From Neelides folsomi (Eukaryota > Arthropoda > Collembola > Neelipleona > Neelidae), in contig JAQGBZ010000636.1 of the NCBI GenBank assembly GCA_034687125.1, forward strand, positions 1-24,098: 24,098 bases of DNA, in the 5' to 3' direction. The position numbers were made by a program, and so were the translations under genes. The notes under the pieces are model-generated. The model searched no databases. It saw only the letters and a list, made by a program, of their open reading frames with translations, and had not been told where the DNA came from. This document shows, piece by piece, positions 9,980 through 21,416 of the stretch. Within the stretch, counting starts at the first letter, position 1, and every line of letters begins with the position of its first letter.

Positions 9980-11227
9980 TGTAATAAGTTATAATTTACT
10001 TTGAAAATTATAGGTTAATGATAATGCTTTAATAGAGTTAAATCAAAGAATGGAAAATTAGAATTTGACAATTTTCTTGAGCCGGAATTCAAATTGTCGG
10101 ATAGCATTCCTGTTTCTAATCTTATATCAACACGAGTGGGTAACGTGCCACAATAAATACAAATAAAAATGAACCCTATTTCAATATTAACTAAACGAAT
10201 AAAATTACATCATAAATTCATGAATCATGAGAATATCTCTTATCATCTTTTTTGACACTTTCGTTGTAGGTATATTATTCTAATGAATTCAATAAAAAGT
10301 AATAAGCATGTCGAAGGAAATCTCAATTGTGAATCAAATATAATTATAATTATAAAATTATAATAATGCATCTTTTTCGTTAGCAATTTTACTTTGTGTG
10401 GAAGCTCAATTATGCAAGATACAGTTTTTACTTTGACTTTCATTTTATATAAAGGATCCTTCATATTCATGTATTATGTATATCATATCATAAGATTAAA
10501 TACACATTCTGGATAAGGTATTCGCGTATGCAAAATTATAAAATTATACTCCACCCACTCTAATATTTATTATAGCTATTAATTTATTAATATCACGAGT
10601 TGATTGAATGACCAATTCATACATGTATGTGAGTACATGTATTTGTACATAGTACTTATACATTATGCTTTTGGTCCTCTATGAGAAGATTTGAAGGTCT
10701 AAAAAATTATGTTTTTAAACAATAGTTTTTTGCTTAAATGTCCTTCACGCGGCAAGCAGCGCATCACATAACGACTAATTATTATATTCATCAAATCCAT
10801 ACAAATCATGTACTATTACCAAATCATATAACATGCAAAAATTGCATGGAAAGATAAAAAAGCATTATATCCTTAAATGAGTTGAAAAATAAAAGTCTGC
10901 TCTTGACTTAACAATCCTCTTTATCTCCCGTGGCTAGTTTATCTCCACACCTGGAATGAATGTGTGTAAAATTATAATGTGCAAATCCTTTTGTTTGAAC
11001 TAAACTTCTAATTTGTTTTCACTTAATTATCTTTCACAATTTCACACATTCATATTATCTCGTTTAGTCTTGTGACTTCCCTTCTCTGCGAACAAACACT
11101 TGTGATAATACAAAATCAAAAGATATAATTAATTATTACACAAATTCTGGAGTGAAAAATAATTTTATTTTGAAAGTTTGATTTTACTTTTAACTAGTTG
11201 GCATTTGACTGTTTAACTTTAATCATC
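9980..11227. other. Divergent spacer between INTS15 and P450 D
   Basis: An AT-rich spacer that must carry both promoters. It includes simple-sequence patches (TAATTATAA-type near 10340-10370; ACATGTATGTGAGTACATGT near 10621). Short open frames here (for example minus 10243-10470) have no recognisable content. No clear TATA box or RNA gene is visible. Confidence 0.5.
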
Positions 11228-13145
11228 ATGTATTGGGCATTAGTTACTCTTGTGGGGACGCTGTTCTTCATTTACAAATACATCACAGGGAATAAAGATT
11301 ATTGGGCCAAGAAGGGAATTCAATCCAAAAATGCAAACATATTTTGGAATATGATCAAAAAGAGAAGTATGTTGGATATTGATTTGGAACTTTACCAGCA
11401 CTTTAAAGAGCAAGGAGTTGGGGGACTTTTCGAGTTCAGGAAACCAACTTTGCTTATCACTGACCTCGACCTTGTGAGAAATGTCATGGTCAAAGACTTT
11501 GACAATTTTGTCAACAGAAGAACTTTTGCTTCCAACAATGACAGAGATAAAGCGTCGTTTATGCTTTTCATGCAACAGGGGCATATTTGGAAAGGGCTTC
11601 GTGCAACTTTATCTCCACTTTTTACAACAGGTAACAAATTAATAATTAACATATTAAACTAAAATTTTAATTCTTATTAATAAAAAAATTGCAATTAAAA
11701 TTGTAATTACTTATAAAAATATTAAAAACTAATTAATTTTAAGGTAAAATAAAGCGGATGTTCCAAACATTTGACGAATGTGGTGCAACCCTTGTTGAGA
11801 AAATGAAAGAAAAATATATTCATGAACCAGTGGATATTGATGACGTTGTTGGAAGATACACAATGAGCGTCATTGCAAACTCAGTTTTTGGAATTGATGC
11901 TAAAGTATACGAAAAGGAAATTTCTCCATTTATCAGAGTATCAGACGTTTTTAGCAGATTCAACATCATGCGAATTTTCGTGTTTTTCTTCGCTTCATAT
12001 TTCCCAAAACTCAGCGTTTGGCTCAACATTCACATTTTCGGGACAGAAATGAATGAATTTTATACAGAAATCGTTCTCGACGCCATGAAAAAACGAGAAA
12101 AAATGCCAGATGTCAAATGGAACGATTTCCTCGAACTCATGATGGAAACACGAGCTGGGAAATTGAGCAGCGAACTTGAGGATTTGAGTGTTTTTGAAAA
12201 AGAGGCTCAATTGACTGGAAAGAGCAAAATCCCACTTAATGACAATTTAATTATCGGAAATTGTATTTTGTTCTTGGCGGCGGGTTTCGACACGACGAGG
12301 ACGGGGCTTCTTTGGAGCATTTATTATTTAGCAATTGAACCAGAAATACAAGAGAGACTTTATGAGGAAATCAAAGAAAGATATGACGAAGATGGAGGGA
12401 AATTCACATACGAGTCGGTGAATAATCTCGATTTAATGGGAAGATATTATAACGGTATTCAATATTTTTATAAATTATATTATTATTTTAATAAAATTCA
12501 AAATTATTAGTTGTAACTGCCACATTTTGTTATATGACACATTCTAAATGCCATTTTATTATATAGAGGTTTTGAGACTTCGTCCACCTGTTGCAAGACT
12601 TGAAAGAAGGTGTGAAGCGGATTATCAAATGGAGACCAGACACGGAAAGAAGTTTTCAATTAATAAAGGCACAATTGTTCAAGTTCCAGTTTACGCTGTC
12701 CATATGGACCCTGAGCAATATCCAAACCCAGAGAAATTTGATCCGGAGAGATGGACAAATGAAGCCAAAAATGAAAGACATCCTTATTCTTATCAACCAT
12801 TTGGAAATGGACCAAGAAATTGCATTGGTAAAATTATATGAACAAAGTGCTTACTTTTTGTGATATTAATTGTATTAAGATTGTATTCTTAATATTTATT
12901 ATCTGAGAAGAATATTTGATCTTTAAATTTTTATGTAAATTTTAATATTTATATTATTAAAAATTGTTTGAATGATTTCAGGAATGAGATTTGCTCTCAC
13001 AGAATCCAAAATCGCTTTGGCTCACATCGTTTACAATTTCAAAGTTACAACTTGTGCCAAGACAGAGATCAACCCAAAGACCAATAAAATTGGAAATATG
13101 AAGCCTATTAATAAAATGTACCTTAACTTCACTCCAAGAAATTAG
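11228..13145 (+). CDS. Cytochrome P450 D, CYP3-clan (CYP6-like)
   Basis: A microsomal monooxygenase of 512 aa. Exons are 11228-11630, 11744-12454, 12567-12827 and 12982-13145, all GT-AG and in phase. The start ATG at 11228 begins MYWALVTLVG, which lines up with the anchor of the other copies. The extra intron (11631-11743) splits the Gly codon of the LFTTGKIKR motif, where A, B and C are uninterrupted. Exon 3 is again 261 bp. It has the WKGLR C-helix, 'LAAGFDTTRTGL', EVLRLRPP with E372, FDPERW, and FGNGPRNCIG with Cys457. The heme-loop His of A-C is Asn here. It is the most diverged of the four and is separated from them by INTS15, so it probably reflects an older duplication. A poly(A) signal AATAAA is at 13322-13327. 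Confidence 0.95.
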
Positions 13146-13849
13146 GATGTATGTACATTATATGCTTTCCTTGTTGTAAACTTTTAAAACTTGAACGATA
13201 TAATGAAAATTCAAATGAATATTATAATGGAACACAAAATTTTATAATGAACATTTTAAAAGCGAACTAAACTGTTATGCTATATTACCAATTATATGTT
13301 ATAAATTTATCAATTTTAATTAATAAAGTTCATTATTGGCTTTGTTAAAAAAAATTAACTTTTCATTTATTTTCGAAAAATTTTTGTGAACAAATATTCT
13401 GTTAAGATATTACATGTAATATTAATATTGAATAAACCTTTCATTATTAACAATTAAATTAATTATTTAAGTGATATTCTTTTCTAGTTTATTTATTATT
13501 CCTTTATTTATTTTTTATTTAACAGCTTATTGTTAGTCTTATGGGCTATGATAAGCAATGCAATTGCAATGCAAAAACAGGAAAATAATAAATTGGGGTA
13601 ATAAAGAACAATATAGTATCGACCTCTTAAGATTATTTTTAAAACTATGTGATTTGAATAAATAATAACAGGCTGAGCTACTATATTGTAGTAAATTGCC
13701 CCAAATAATTTATCAATATTGCAATGATATCTTTTAGAATGCAATTTAGCATCTTGCTTTGTAAGTAAAAATCTCAAAGCAATGAAAATTATACATTTAA
13801 CTCTTATCAAATTATTTTATTAATAAATGATAAATATTATTTAAATAAT
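13146..13849. other. Convergent 3' spacer between P450 D and the nuclease gene
   Basis: Very AT-rich. The poly(A) signal for D is at 13322-13327. A minus-strand open frame at 13508-13810 (100 codons) is Ile/Tyr-rich with no recognisable domain, and I do not accept it as a gene. Nothing else is visible. Confidence 0.5.
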
Positions 13850-14906
13850 TTAATAAACAGCTCTGGGTGGGACTGAATCCATATATTTTTCCCATTCAGA
13901 TTTCACCGAATCTGGCATAGAAATTGCAGCAATACATTCAGCTGCAGTAGGCAAATCCGTTTCTCCTCTCAAATCATTCAAATTAATCGCTGCCTCTTTC
14001 CAAGCCATCTCCACTACAGGCTTGTCTTTATCACTCAAAACTGCCAAGATGTCATTCTGCGACCTCACTTGGGTAGTGGATTTATCCCGAGCTGACCTCA
14101 AAGTCTGATCGCTTTTATTGAAAATCCCATTTGGCCCAATAAACCCAACAACTCTCACCGACCCTGTTCGGTTCTCCTTGTAGCAAGTCAATTTCCAATA
14201 ACATGCTGGCACTTTATACCCCTCTTTGGTGATTCCATTTACGGTCGGTTCGGGAGCGGAACAAAGGCCGGTCATGACGTAGCCCGGTAGTTTTTTAATA
14301 TAAGAATGAAAATAATGAGTTTGATTTTCAACGGTGGCCCAAGGGCCGCGATTTGTATATGGCTCTTGGGCACCCATGTTCAAACAGAAGAATGTGTTTA
14401 ATATTGCATCTGCGGAGAATCTCATTGGGTTGACCGGGGTCAAATGTCCGCGATCCCAGGCGAGCCAACCGGAAGAGATTTTTTGGGACTCTAGCATTTT
14501 GAATGAAATTTCGCAAGCGGTTTGGTCGTTGTAGGCGCAGGGATAACGGCGGAAATCGTCTGCTCGGTCGAAATCTTTATTTGCATTCAGCTTGCCGTAA
14601 AGGACGGTGGAAGCCAAAGGCATTTTGGTTGAGGAGTCCAAATGGACGTTCATCAGATGGATGTTTTCTACTGGACTCGGAGCGTCGATGACGATCTTGT
14701 AAATTCCGTTGGCATCTTTTAATGGACAAGTGTCTTGCCCTGTGAAATAAATAAAAAATATAGGTACTAATATTTAACGAAGTCAATTATTATACCTTTT
14801 TGTTTTAAAATCAAATATCATTTAATGATGGTTAATGGATAATAATTAACTTACCAAAAATTGAAGATGAAAATAAAACAACAGACAGTATCGTGGTGAA
14901 AATCAT
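13850..14906 (-). CDS. Secreted DNA/RNA non-specific endonuclease (NUC family)
   Basis: A Mg2+-dependent nuclease of the Serratia/EndoG beta-beta-alpha-metal fold, probably extracellular, where it would digest dietary or environmental nucleic acid. Exon 1 is 14855-14906 and exon 2 is 13850-14739, giving 313 aa in phase. Residues 1-18 (MIFTTILSVVLFSSSIFG) form a signal peptide whose intron sits at the presumed cleavage region. The catalytic DRGH motif has His116. Asn147 and Glu155 in the TNRGPWATVE segment match the metal-binding Asn and Glu of the family. Several cysteines (CPLK, PCAYN, TACEIS, FFCLN, GLCS, ACYWKLTC) could form disulfides. The arrangement resembles the arthropod secreted nuclease group that includes crustacean duplex-specific nuclease. 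The coding region is more GC-rich than its flanks. Confidence 0.92.
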
Positions 14907-15797
14907 TTTAATGGAGTTTCGCCAAATTAAAATACCAAACTTTAAGTTTTATAGGAAATTATATAATTAGATTTAAATTAAATTCATGCAAACAAACATA
15001 AACTTTTAATTTTTTATCAGAAATTGAAATATTTGGATTTCATCATCCATTTTTGAATAAATCAAGTTCAATTACCATTACACAAAAGTTGACCTCCGAA
15101 TTAATGAAAAGACTTAATTTTTTATTTAAAATATCACAAATATTCAGTAAATAACACCACAATACATAGTAAGGTGTATTGCAATAATTTTTTAATTCTA
15201 ATAACAATAATTCAACAGATGTTCAATTGGTTTACTAATATGAATTAAATGAGATATTGTTATGAATGAAAATAAAGGATGTTTTTTTCTGTTCAATTCT
15301 TAAAAAATCTGTTTGGGGTGAGAGAGTAAATGTTAAAAGGAAAGCGCAATGGTTTTTAGTTTTAATATAAAAGATGAAAATTACTCAAAGATTCGTTCAT
15401 CTCTTGAAGGAGAAAAATCCAGAAAGATTTCTCATCCAGAACGTAGCGGAACTTATGGAACCCCAAATGTAACTTTAATGTAAAAGTTATAGTTCTACTT
15501 GATGAACTCACAATACAACTCATGGCTTTATCATTTCATATCCCTCACAGATCTTTTATCTTCTCTTTACATTCAATTTCTCTTCAAACTTTCATAGGTT
15601 TTATCATTCACTCACTCGTGATCTTCTGGACTTATTGTTGCTTAAACTTAATCATTATTTTCAATTAAATTAGTTAATAACAATAAACAAAATATTATTG
15701 TTCAACTAACATTAAGTTATTGTAAATTAACAATAAAGCAATTTATTTTTCAACAACCTTGTTTAAAAGATTTTAAATTTTATATAAAATATAAAAG
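14907..15797. other. Divergent spacer between the nuclease and rolling stone-like genes
   Basis: It holds the nuclease TATA box near its left end. Around 15349-15483 two short overlapping plus-strand frames occur (44 and 32 codons, the second from 15374), just after a TATAAAAG. They have no family resemblance and no clear splice continuation. The rest is AT-rich with nothing recognisable. Confidence 0.45.
14947..14953 (-). promoter_or_regulatory. TATA box of the nuclease gene
   Basis: TATAAAA on the minus strand lies 41 bp upstream of the ATG at 14906. At a usual TATA-to-start distance of about 30 bp, the 5' UTR would be only about 10-15 bases. The match is seen directly; promoter function is inferred. 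Confidence 0.55.
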
Positions 15798-16920
15798 ATG
15801 TTTTCGTATTTTGAAGAATGGAAAAATTTTCGAACGAACATTCAATTTGAAGGAATTCCAAGATATCTCTTTTGCATCCCAATGGTAAGTATTTGTTTAA
15901 TTCACAATTATCAAATGTATTAAAAGTTAATAGCCTAATACCTTTCAGAACATTTACTGTTACTGTTATGTATAAAAGCAATATGCTTAAAATTTAAAAA
16001 TTTAAAAATTATTTTAGTGGAGCAAAGAAGGAAAAATGGGAAAATCCTACGTTTTGTATCGTTTTTTCTATTTCCTCATCTTCTTCATTTTCATCACCCA
16101 AAGTATGCTTTGCGAGCGAATGGTTAAAATTTGGCCGATTTTTTTGACCAATTGGTCTTTGACTTGTCAATTCATTTATGCTCTTTTGGCCCTTCGGATC
16201 GTCGTTCTTCAATGGAAAGAAAAATCCAAGGAGTCAAACCAAATCAATTTGACTCCAACTGAAAAACTTTGCTGGCTCTGCTTGAATTTGAGTCTCGTCT
16301 CTGCTGTTGGAGTTTCCTTAACTTATTGGCTCGTTGTATATAAAGCGGACGAGACGCGATCGGCGTGTTCGAACAGAAGCAATATTTGCGTTCATGGAGT
16401 GAACATGATTTTAATTCTCATGGATTTCTTCATCATTCAAATTCCTATCAAAGCTCCTCATATGATTTATGCCGGGGGAATTGCTGGAACTTATGGTGTG
16501 TTTAGGTAATGAAAGTTTTAATTCTTTTAATTTTTGTTTAAACAGGGAACATTTTAATGTATTGGCCTAATTTAAAATCAATTTTAAATAAAGGAAACGT
16601 ATTATAATTTAATTCTTATTTAAAATTACAGTTGGCTTTATGAAAAACTCATTGGAGTTTACTATTATGAAGACAAACCCTACATTTATGAATTGATGAA
16701 TTGGAGAGAAAATTCTTCTCGTGCTTTTAAAACTTGTGTGTTGGGGACTTTGGTTGTTTGTTTGATTCATGTTGGATTTTGGTTCTTGTTTTATCTCAAG
16801 ACTTTGATTAGGAACATTTGTTTTCTTTCTCCGACTGCTTGCGAGAAAGATAAGAACAGTGAGAGTGAGCTGAATGAAACTCTCCATCTCAAACCCACAA
16901 ATTCACACCAACGATATTGA
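15798..16920 (+). CDS. Rolling stone-like multi-pass membrane protein
   Basis: A family member of Drosophila Rolling stone, a plasma-membrane protein linked to myoblast fusion; many arthropod paralogs have no known role. Exons are 15798-15884, 16018-16505 and 16632-16920, GT-AG and in phase, giving 287 aa. Family marks are the 'WPIFLTNWSLTCQFIYALLA' segment, HGVNMILILMD with basic/hydrophobic helix ends, and a late PYIYELMNWRENSSRA segment matching the usual 'YPxLDW' block. About five or six hydrophobic helices are visible: VLYRFFYFLIFFIFI, the block around LTCQFIYALLALRIVVL, a block with SAVGVSLTYWLVVY, one with MILILMDFFII, one near MIYAGGIAGTYGV, and a last one with LVVCLIHVGFWFLFYL. The C-terminus is short, charged and presumably cytosolic. 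The start is bounded by an in-frame TAA two codons upstream. A poly(A) signal AATAAA lies at 16939-16944. Confidence 0.8.
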
Positions 16921-17148
16921 GAAATTAAATACAGTATGAATAAAATAATATTTTAATTTCGCTTCAAATTATTATTTAATTTCCTATTAATCACTTTACT
17001 AAAGTAGTAATTGTAGATGTATCATTTTTTTCCCTGATGTTTAAAATTAGCTGATGCTTTTACTACTTGTATTTTGGTAAAATATTTTCGATGAACAAAT
17101 ATTATTTTTATTTTTGCTTTAATTGGATTACATCAAAATTTAAAATTT

Positions 17149-18090
17149 TTAACTTCCCCTATAAGTTGTATATCCATAAGGTGAGAGAATGAGCGGGACA
17201 TGATAATGATCTCCGGTTTTAATAATTTGAAATACAATTTCCACATAAGGATAAAACGTCTCAATCCCATGAGTTTGAAAATAAGCTTCAGTGGCAAAAT
17301 GCATTCTGTAAACACCAGGAACGAATTCGTGATGAGTTATGAGTTTCTCTTTAGCCCGACCATCTGCGTTCGTTTCTCTGTTGAAACATTTAAAATACAC
17401 ACATGTTAAACTTTATTTAATTATATGGGCTTTTAATTACTCTTACTCTTATTAAGATTTTTATGCCAATTTACTATAGCGTATTACATATGTAGGTATA
17501 TCATTATTTTAATAAAGTTTCTTAGATTTAATTTCAATAATTTCACTTTCAACTTATAAAATTAAAGTGCAATTTAGAGAAAATTGCTAGTTTTGGACTT
17601 TTGGAGAATTGACCTTTGTGAGACGATTTTCCAGACATTGCCTTCTCTTTTTGAAAGAGTGATTTTGAGATCAGCAGCTGGAACGCCGCGTGCTGTGTCG
17701 AGCACATGAGTTGTCAATGGGTTTTCATCAATGGGCATTTTAACCTGAAATTTAAGAATTAGATAAGTTGTACATCCTTAGATTATTATTAATATTCTTA
17801 CAATATGGTCAAACCTTGAGAAATAGAATAAATCGAGGATGTATTTAAAGAATTTTGTGATTTATGTATATTTATTGATATTTTACCTCTTTTTGTGAAT
17901 TCAAATGTCTCGAAAGGACCGTGAATCTTTGAGAGAATTGGCTAGGATTTTGCATCAATGTCAATTTTAAACATTCACTAAAATTCGTGAGGAATTTGAA
18001 GTTGAAGGTCTGAGAGGAAACTGAATGACTTTTCTTATCATTTACACTCTTTTCTATACCAAGCCCCTTAACATTCATTGCTCTTCTCAT
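17149..18090 (-). CDS. Urah: 5-hydroxyisourate hydrolase (transthyretin-like), N-terminally extended
   Basis: Hydrolyses 5-hydroxyisourate to OHCU, the step after urate oxidase in purine breakdown, usually in peroxisomes. Exons are 17887-18090, 17614-17744 and 17149-17377, giving 187 aa in phase. The conserved core starts at PLTTHVLDTARGVPA, continues through 'TNADGR' and 'GVYRMHF', and ends with 'HYHVPLILSPYGYTTYRGS'. The two active-site His residues and the diagnostic C-terminal YRGS are present, so it is the enzyme, not the hormone-binding transthyretin. The core is about 119 aa. The first exon adds up to 68 residues, including RFTVLSRHL at 55-63, which fits a PTS2-type peroxisomal signal except for Phe at position 2. 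Met46 (17955) is an alternative start that would place this signal nearer the N-terminus, and I think it is at least as likely. The exon 2 donor is a weak GTCAAT. Confidence 0.9.
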
Positions 18091-19743
18091 CGTACATTAT
18101 AAGATTCATATAAATATTATGTGTATAATAAATACATACGTCATACAATATTCCAATTGATGTATTCGTTTTGTATGTATGGAAAGATTTGACTTGAATG
18201 GTTGACTGACTTGATCTTGAGCTTCAGATAATTTCCAACTCATTACTTTCAAACATCTTCAATTTATGTAATAAATAATAAGGACATGTTGAGTAACAAA
18301 GTTCAAATCCAAACTATCATTCCATATTCAAAATTAATAAATATAACCTTTAAGAATTTTACCTTAGCATTTAATGGTGTATGTTTTATATAGTTTTATT
18401 AAATGGTAATTTATAAATGAATATAATATTTAAGTTTTCACAATATTACAGATACGTATATTCTAACTGTATGTAATTCTTAATTCAGTATAAGATGTCT
18501 TATCAAAATAAAGCTAAGGTGCAATTCATAAAGTTATTGCACTTACAATTAATATACATATTTGTAGGTTAAGTGCAATAATTCCGCTATGAAGAACCTT
18601 TTCTTTATATATTTTCCTCATATTTTGGTAATGCTAACTTTAATTTGTAGTAAATATATCATTAGTTAATAGTTTATATAGCTTACATTTTTATATGCAA
18701 AAACAGAAAGGGCAACCGAAGGTTATTCGTTTAGTTAATATCAGTTACATTGCAGAAAATTTTGTTTTGTACTTTATAAATTCCAATTCTCCTAGTTTTA
18801 TGATAAATTTTCTTGAAATTGAATTTGTTTTAATATCTTACATTAGATTTAGTTTTTCCAATATTAAACCTTAAATGACAAAAGAACAGCTAATTTAAGT
18901 ATCTTCGTTATTTAAATTTAACTTAATTAATTAATTAAGCGACATGAAAGCAATAAACTTTTTGTTAATTCGCTTATTACCAATTGAATGGCTTATAAAT
19001 TACTTCTGTACCTATCAACACTTTCATCTAATTAGAATAACTGCACTGAGACCTTCGCATTGAAAAACTCATTAAATACTAAACGTTGAATATAATGTTC
19101 TTAAGATATAATAAATCTTCTCTAACCTAAACACTCTAAATACTATACAAATTAAAATTCCAAACAATATTACAAATTATATAAAATAATGGCTTTCGTT
19201 ATTGAAAATTAAATTGTGTAAAAATTTTCAATAAGAAAATCATAAAATCATTGAAATTTGGATAATATTTTACAATAGCAATATGCATTAAAATTGGCTG
19301 GTCAATAAACATAAATCATCTTTATGCGAATGGCAATGCCAAGGTGTAAAAAGAATCAGAAGCGTTGAGCTCACAAACAACGCCAATTCTTTTACATGAA
19401 GTCTTCAATAAACATTTAAAATAATTGAATCTGAGTGAGTCGATAAAAGTAAACGATGGGTGGAATGAAGGTGAATGGATGGGAAATTGAAGGTTGTCTT
19501 TTCGTTCCTTCTCATTTGCTCCAACTTTCAATAGATCTCAATGGTTGATGGACAGGGAAAAAGAAGCATTGGGAGTAACAAGGGTCAACCGGAAGGAGAT
19601 TCTCTTTGGCAAGGATCACATCCGAATGATCAATTTCCTATAAGATCAGTTCCGTCCTTATCTCTCGCGCAGAAACAAACCATTAATTCTTCTTCTCACA
19701 TTATTCATACACATAAAGACACTCGATTAGGGAAATCCGCAAA
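18091..19743. other. Divergent spacer between HIU hydrolase and CRAL-TRIO genes
   Basis: 1.65 kb of AT-rich sequence without a convincing gene. A cluster of inverted GTGCAAT motifs occurs at 18516-18579 (listed separately). The stretch 19320-19740 is less AT-rich and open in both directions (minus 19322-19531, plus 19541-19759), but neither frame has family content. A TCAGTT (19646-19651) could be an arthropod initiator for the downstream gene, 93 bp before its ATG. Confidence 0.45.
18516..18579. repeat. Cluster of inverted TAAGTGCAAT motifs
   Basis: AAGGTGCAAT (18516-18525), ATTGCACTTA (18536-18545) and TAAGTGCAAT (18570-18579) alternate in orientation. The second and third form a perfect 10-bp inverted repeat, and the first and second share a 7-bp stem. 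They might be binding sites or a chance feature; no function is known. Confidence 0.35.
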
Positions 19744-21416
19744 ATGCGTAAAATTCTGAATATTGCAATTTTGTTTAGTTTATCATGTCTCTCTTATTCA
19801 TTTATTACAAAAGACGAGAGAAAATTGGTAAAAAAGGTAAGAAATTCATAATTTATTATTTTCTAAATATTCCAAAATAGTGAAATAAAAGATTTTGAAT
19901 ATTTAAAAATTATTACTTTTAAAATAATGTGAAATTCTATTTTGCGTTTCGTAGCTTAAATCAATGACGATCGGTTCTCTCAATACACATGACATTGCTA
20001 AACTTGAGCTCAATGGCTATATTGAAAATTATGTTAACAAAACTTCAGATTTGATGTTTCTCAATTTCGTGAAACGTAAGTGGATTAAATTTTATATTGT
20101 TTGTAAAATTTATTAATTCTGGCTGGTTTTCTTAAAAATTTACAATTTTGAGAATAAAATAATGGACTGAGTAGGATGGCGGGAACTTTTAGTTTTAATT
20201 TAAAATATTTTAATCTTAAATAGATTTATTATACGATTTTTAACTAGATTTTTAAGTTAATGCTCTTTTTATAATTTTAAAAAAATTATTTGTTTATGTT
20301 TGTTTACGTATTAGTAGTACTATTATTTAACTACTGATTTGTTAAAAAAACTAATTTAATTTCAGATTCTGATAAGGAATTGAAAAAAGCTACTCAAATG
20401 CTTTTAACGGTGAGATAAACGAAATTTAAAATATAAAGATAACAAAAGAATGATACTAAATTTAAGCCTATTAAATACAGAATTTGGAATGGAGAAAATT
20501 GAATGACATTGACAATGTTGAAGAATGGGACCCACCAGAAGGAATGATCCAAGACTTTCCTTATCAAATCACTGGGTATACTCGAAAAGAAAATCCAGGT
20601 AAGGAGCCAATATAATTATTTATAAAACATTTAAAAATATTTAAAATTAAACATTGTTAATTTAGATAAAGTAAAGTTCTTTATTGGTACTAAAATTATT
20701 TTCTAATAATTTTTTTAGTTCTTTACATTGCTGGAGGTCGATGGGATTTCCAAAAATGGGTTTCAATGGGCCACGGAAACGACGTGATTAAATATTTCAT
20801 CCAAATGATCGAAAGAGCCCAAATGGCCACAAAGGGAAAATTCGACCCGGACACTGGCGATGAACCTTCACAATACATTACCATTGTGAACATGGAAGGA
20901 TTTTCAATTAGACAAGTCACCTCAATTAGAGGTTTAATTAATTTTTTTATTAAATAATTATGCAATAACAATTAAAAAGCAATTAAATTGGGTTAATTAA
21001 AACTAGGATGGGTTCTTTTTTTAAACTTGTTGACTTTTTTTTAGTTTTGCGGATGTTGGGTTCATTTTTTGGAATTTATGATGCGAATTATCCCCTCGCT
21101 ACTGAAGATTTGGTTATTCTTAAAGGTATTTAAAATGTTGATAATTTGTATTCTATCTAAAATAATAGATTTTCAAAATTTAATGTGAAATATTAATTTA
21201 AATGGGTGGATTTTGACTTATTTAGCGCCACAAATATTTGCTGTTTTCTTTGACTTTGTCAAGAATTTCCTCAAGATCTCTGGGCAAGAAAGATACATTG
21301 GATTTGTAAGGTTGATAGGAAACGACGAGAATATTTGGAAGCCAATTCTGTTCAATGCAATTCCAACTGAAGCAATTCCCAAAGCCCTTGGTGGAAAATT
21401 CGACATTCCTTATTAA
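19744..21416 (+). CDS. Secreted CRAL-TRIO (Sec14-like) lipid-binding protein
   Basis: CRAL-TRIO domains carry small lipophilic ligands such as phosphoinositides, tocopherol or retinoids; the ligand here is unknown. Seven exons: 19744-19836, 19955-20075, 20366-20409, 20481-20598, 20719-20931, 21045-21125 and 21226-21416, all GT-AG and in phase, giving 286 aa. Residues 1-19 (MRKILNIAILFSLSCLSYS) look like a cleaved signal peptide, unusual for this mostly cytosolic family. Next comes the CRAL-TRIO N region ending ATQMLLTNLEWRKLNDID, then the lipid-binding domain: PVLYIAGGRWDFQKW, 'YITIVNMEGFSIRQVTS', GIYDANYPLATEDLVILKAP and 'FAVFFDFVKNFL'. There is no C-terminal GOLD domain, no KDEL-type retention signal and no membrane segment after the signal. 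A poly(A) signal AATAAA is at 21710-21715. Confidence 0.88.

Noticed and set aside
13508..13810. Minus-strand open frame of 100 codons
   Set aside because: Low-complexity, Ile/Tyr/Lys-rich translation from AT-rich 3' spacer, with no family resemblance. Probably a chance frame.
14328..14786. Several open frames on both strands within the nuclease gene
   Set aside because: They are shadows of the GC-richer nuclease coding exon, which carries the full NUC active site.
15349..15483. Small overlapping frames (44 and 32 codons) after a TATAAAAG in the nuclease / rolling stone spacer
   Set aside because: Too short, no recognised motif, and no clear splice partner. Left as a note in the spacer entry.
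19541..19759. Plus-strand 72-codon frame overlapping the CRAL-TRIO start in another frame
   Set aside because: There is no recognisable domain. If transcribed it would block the CRAL-TRIO start. The start of the CRAL-TRIO mRNA is more likely downstream of its ATG.
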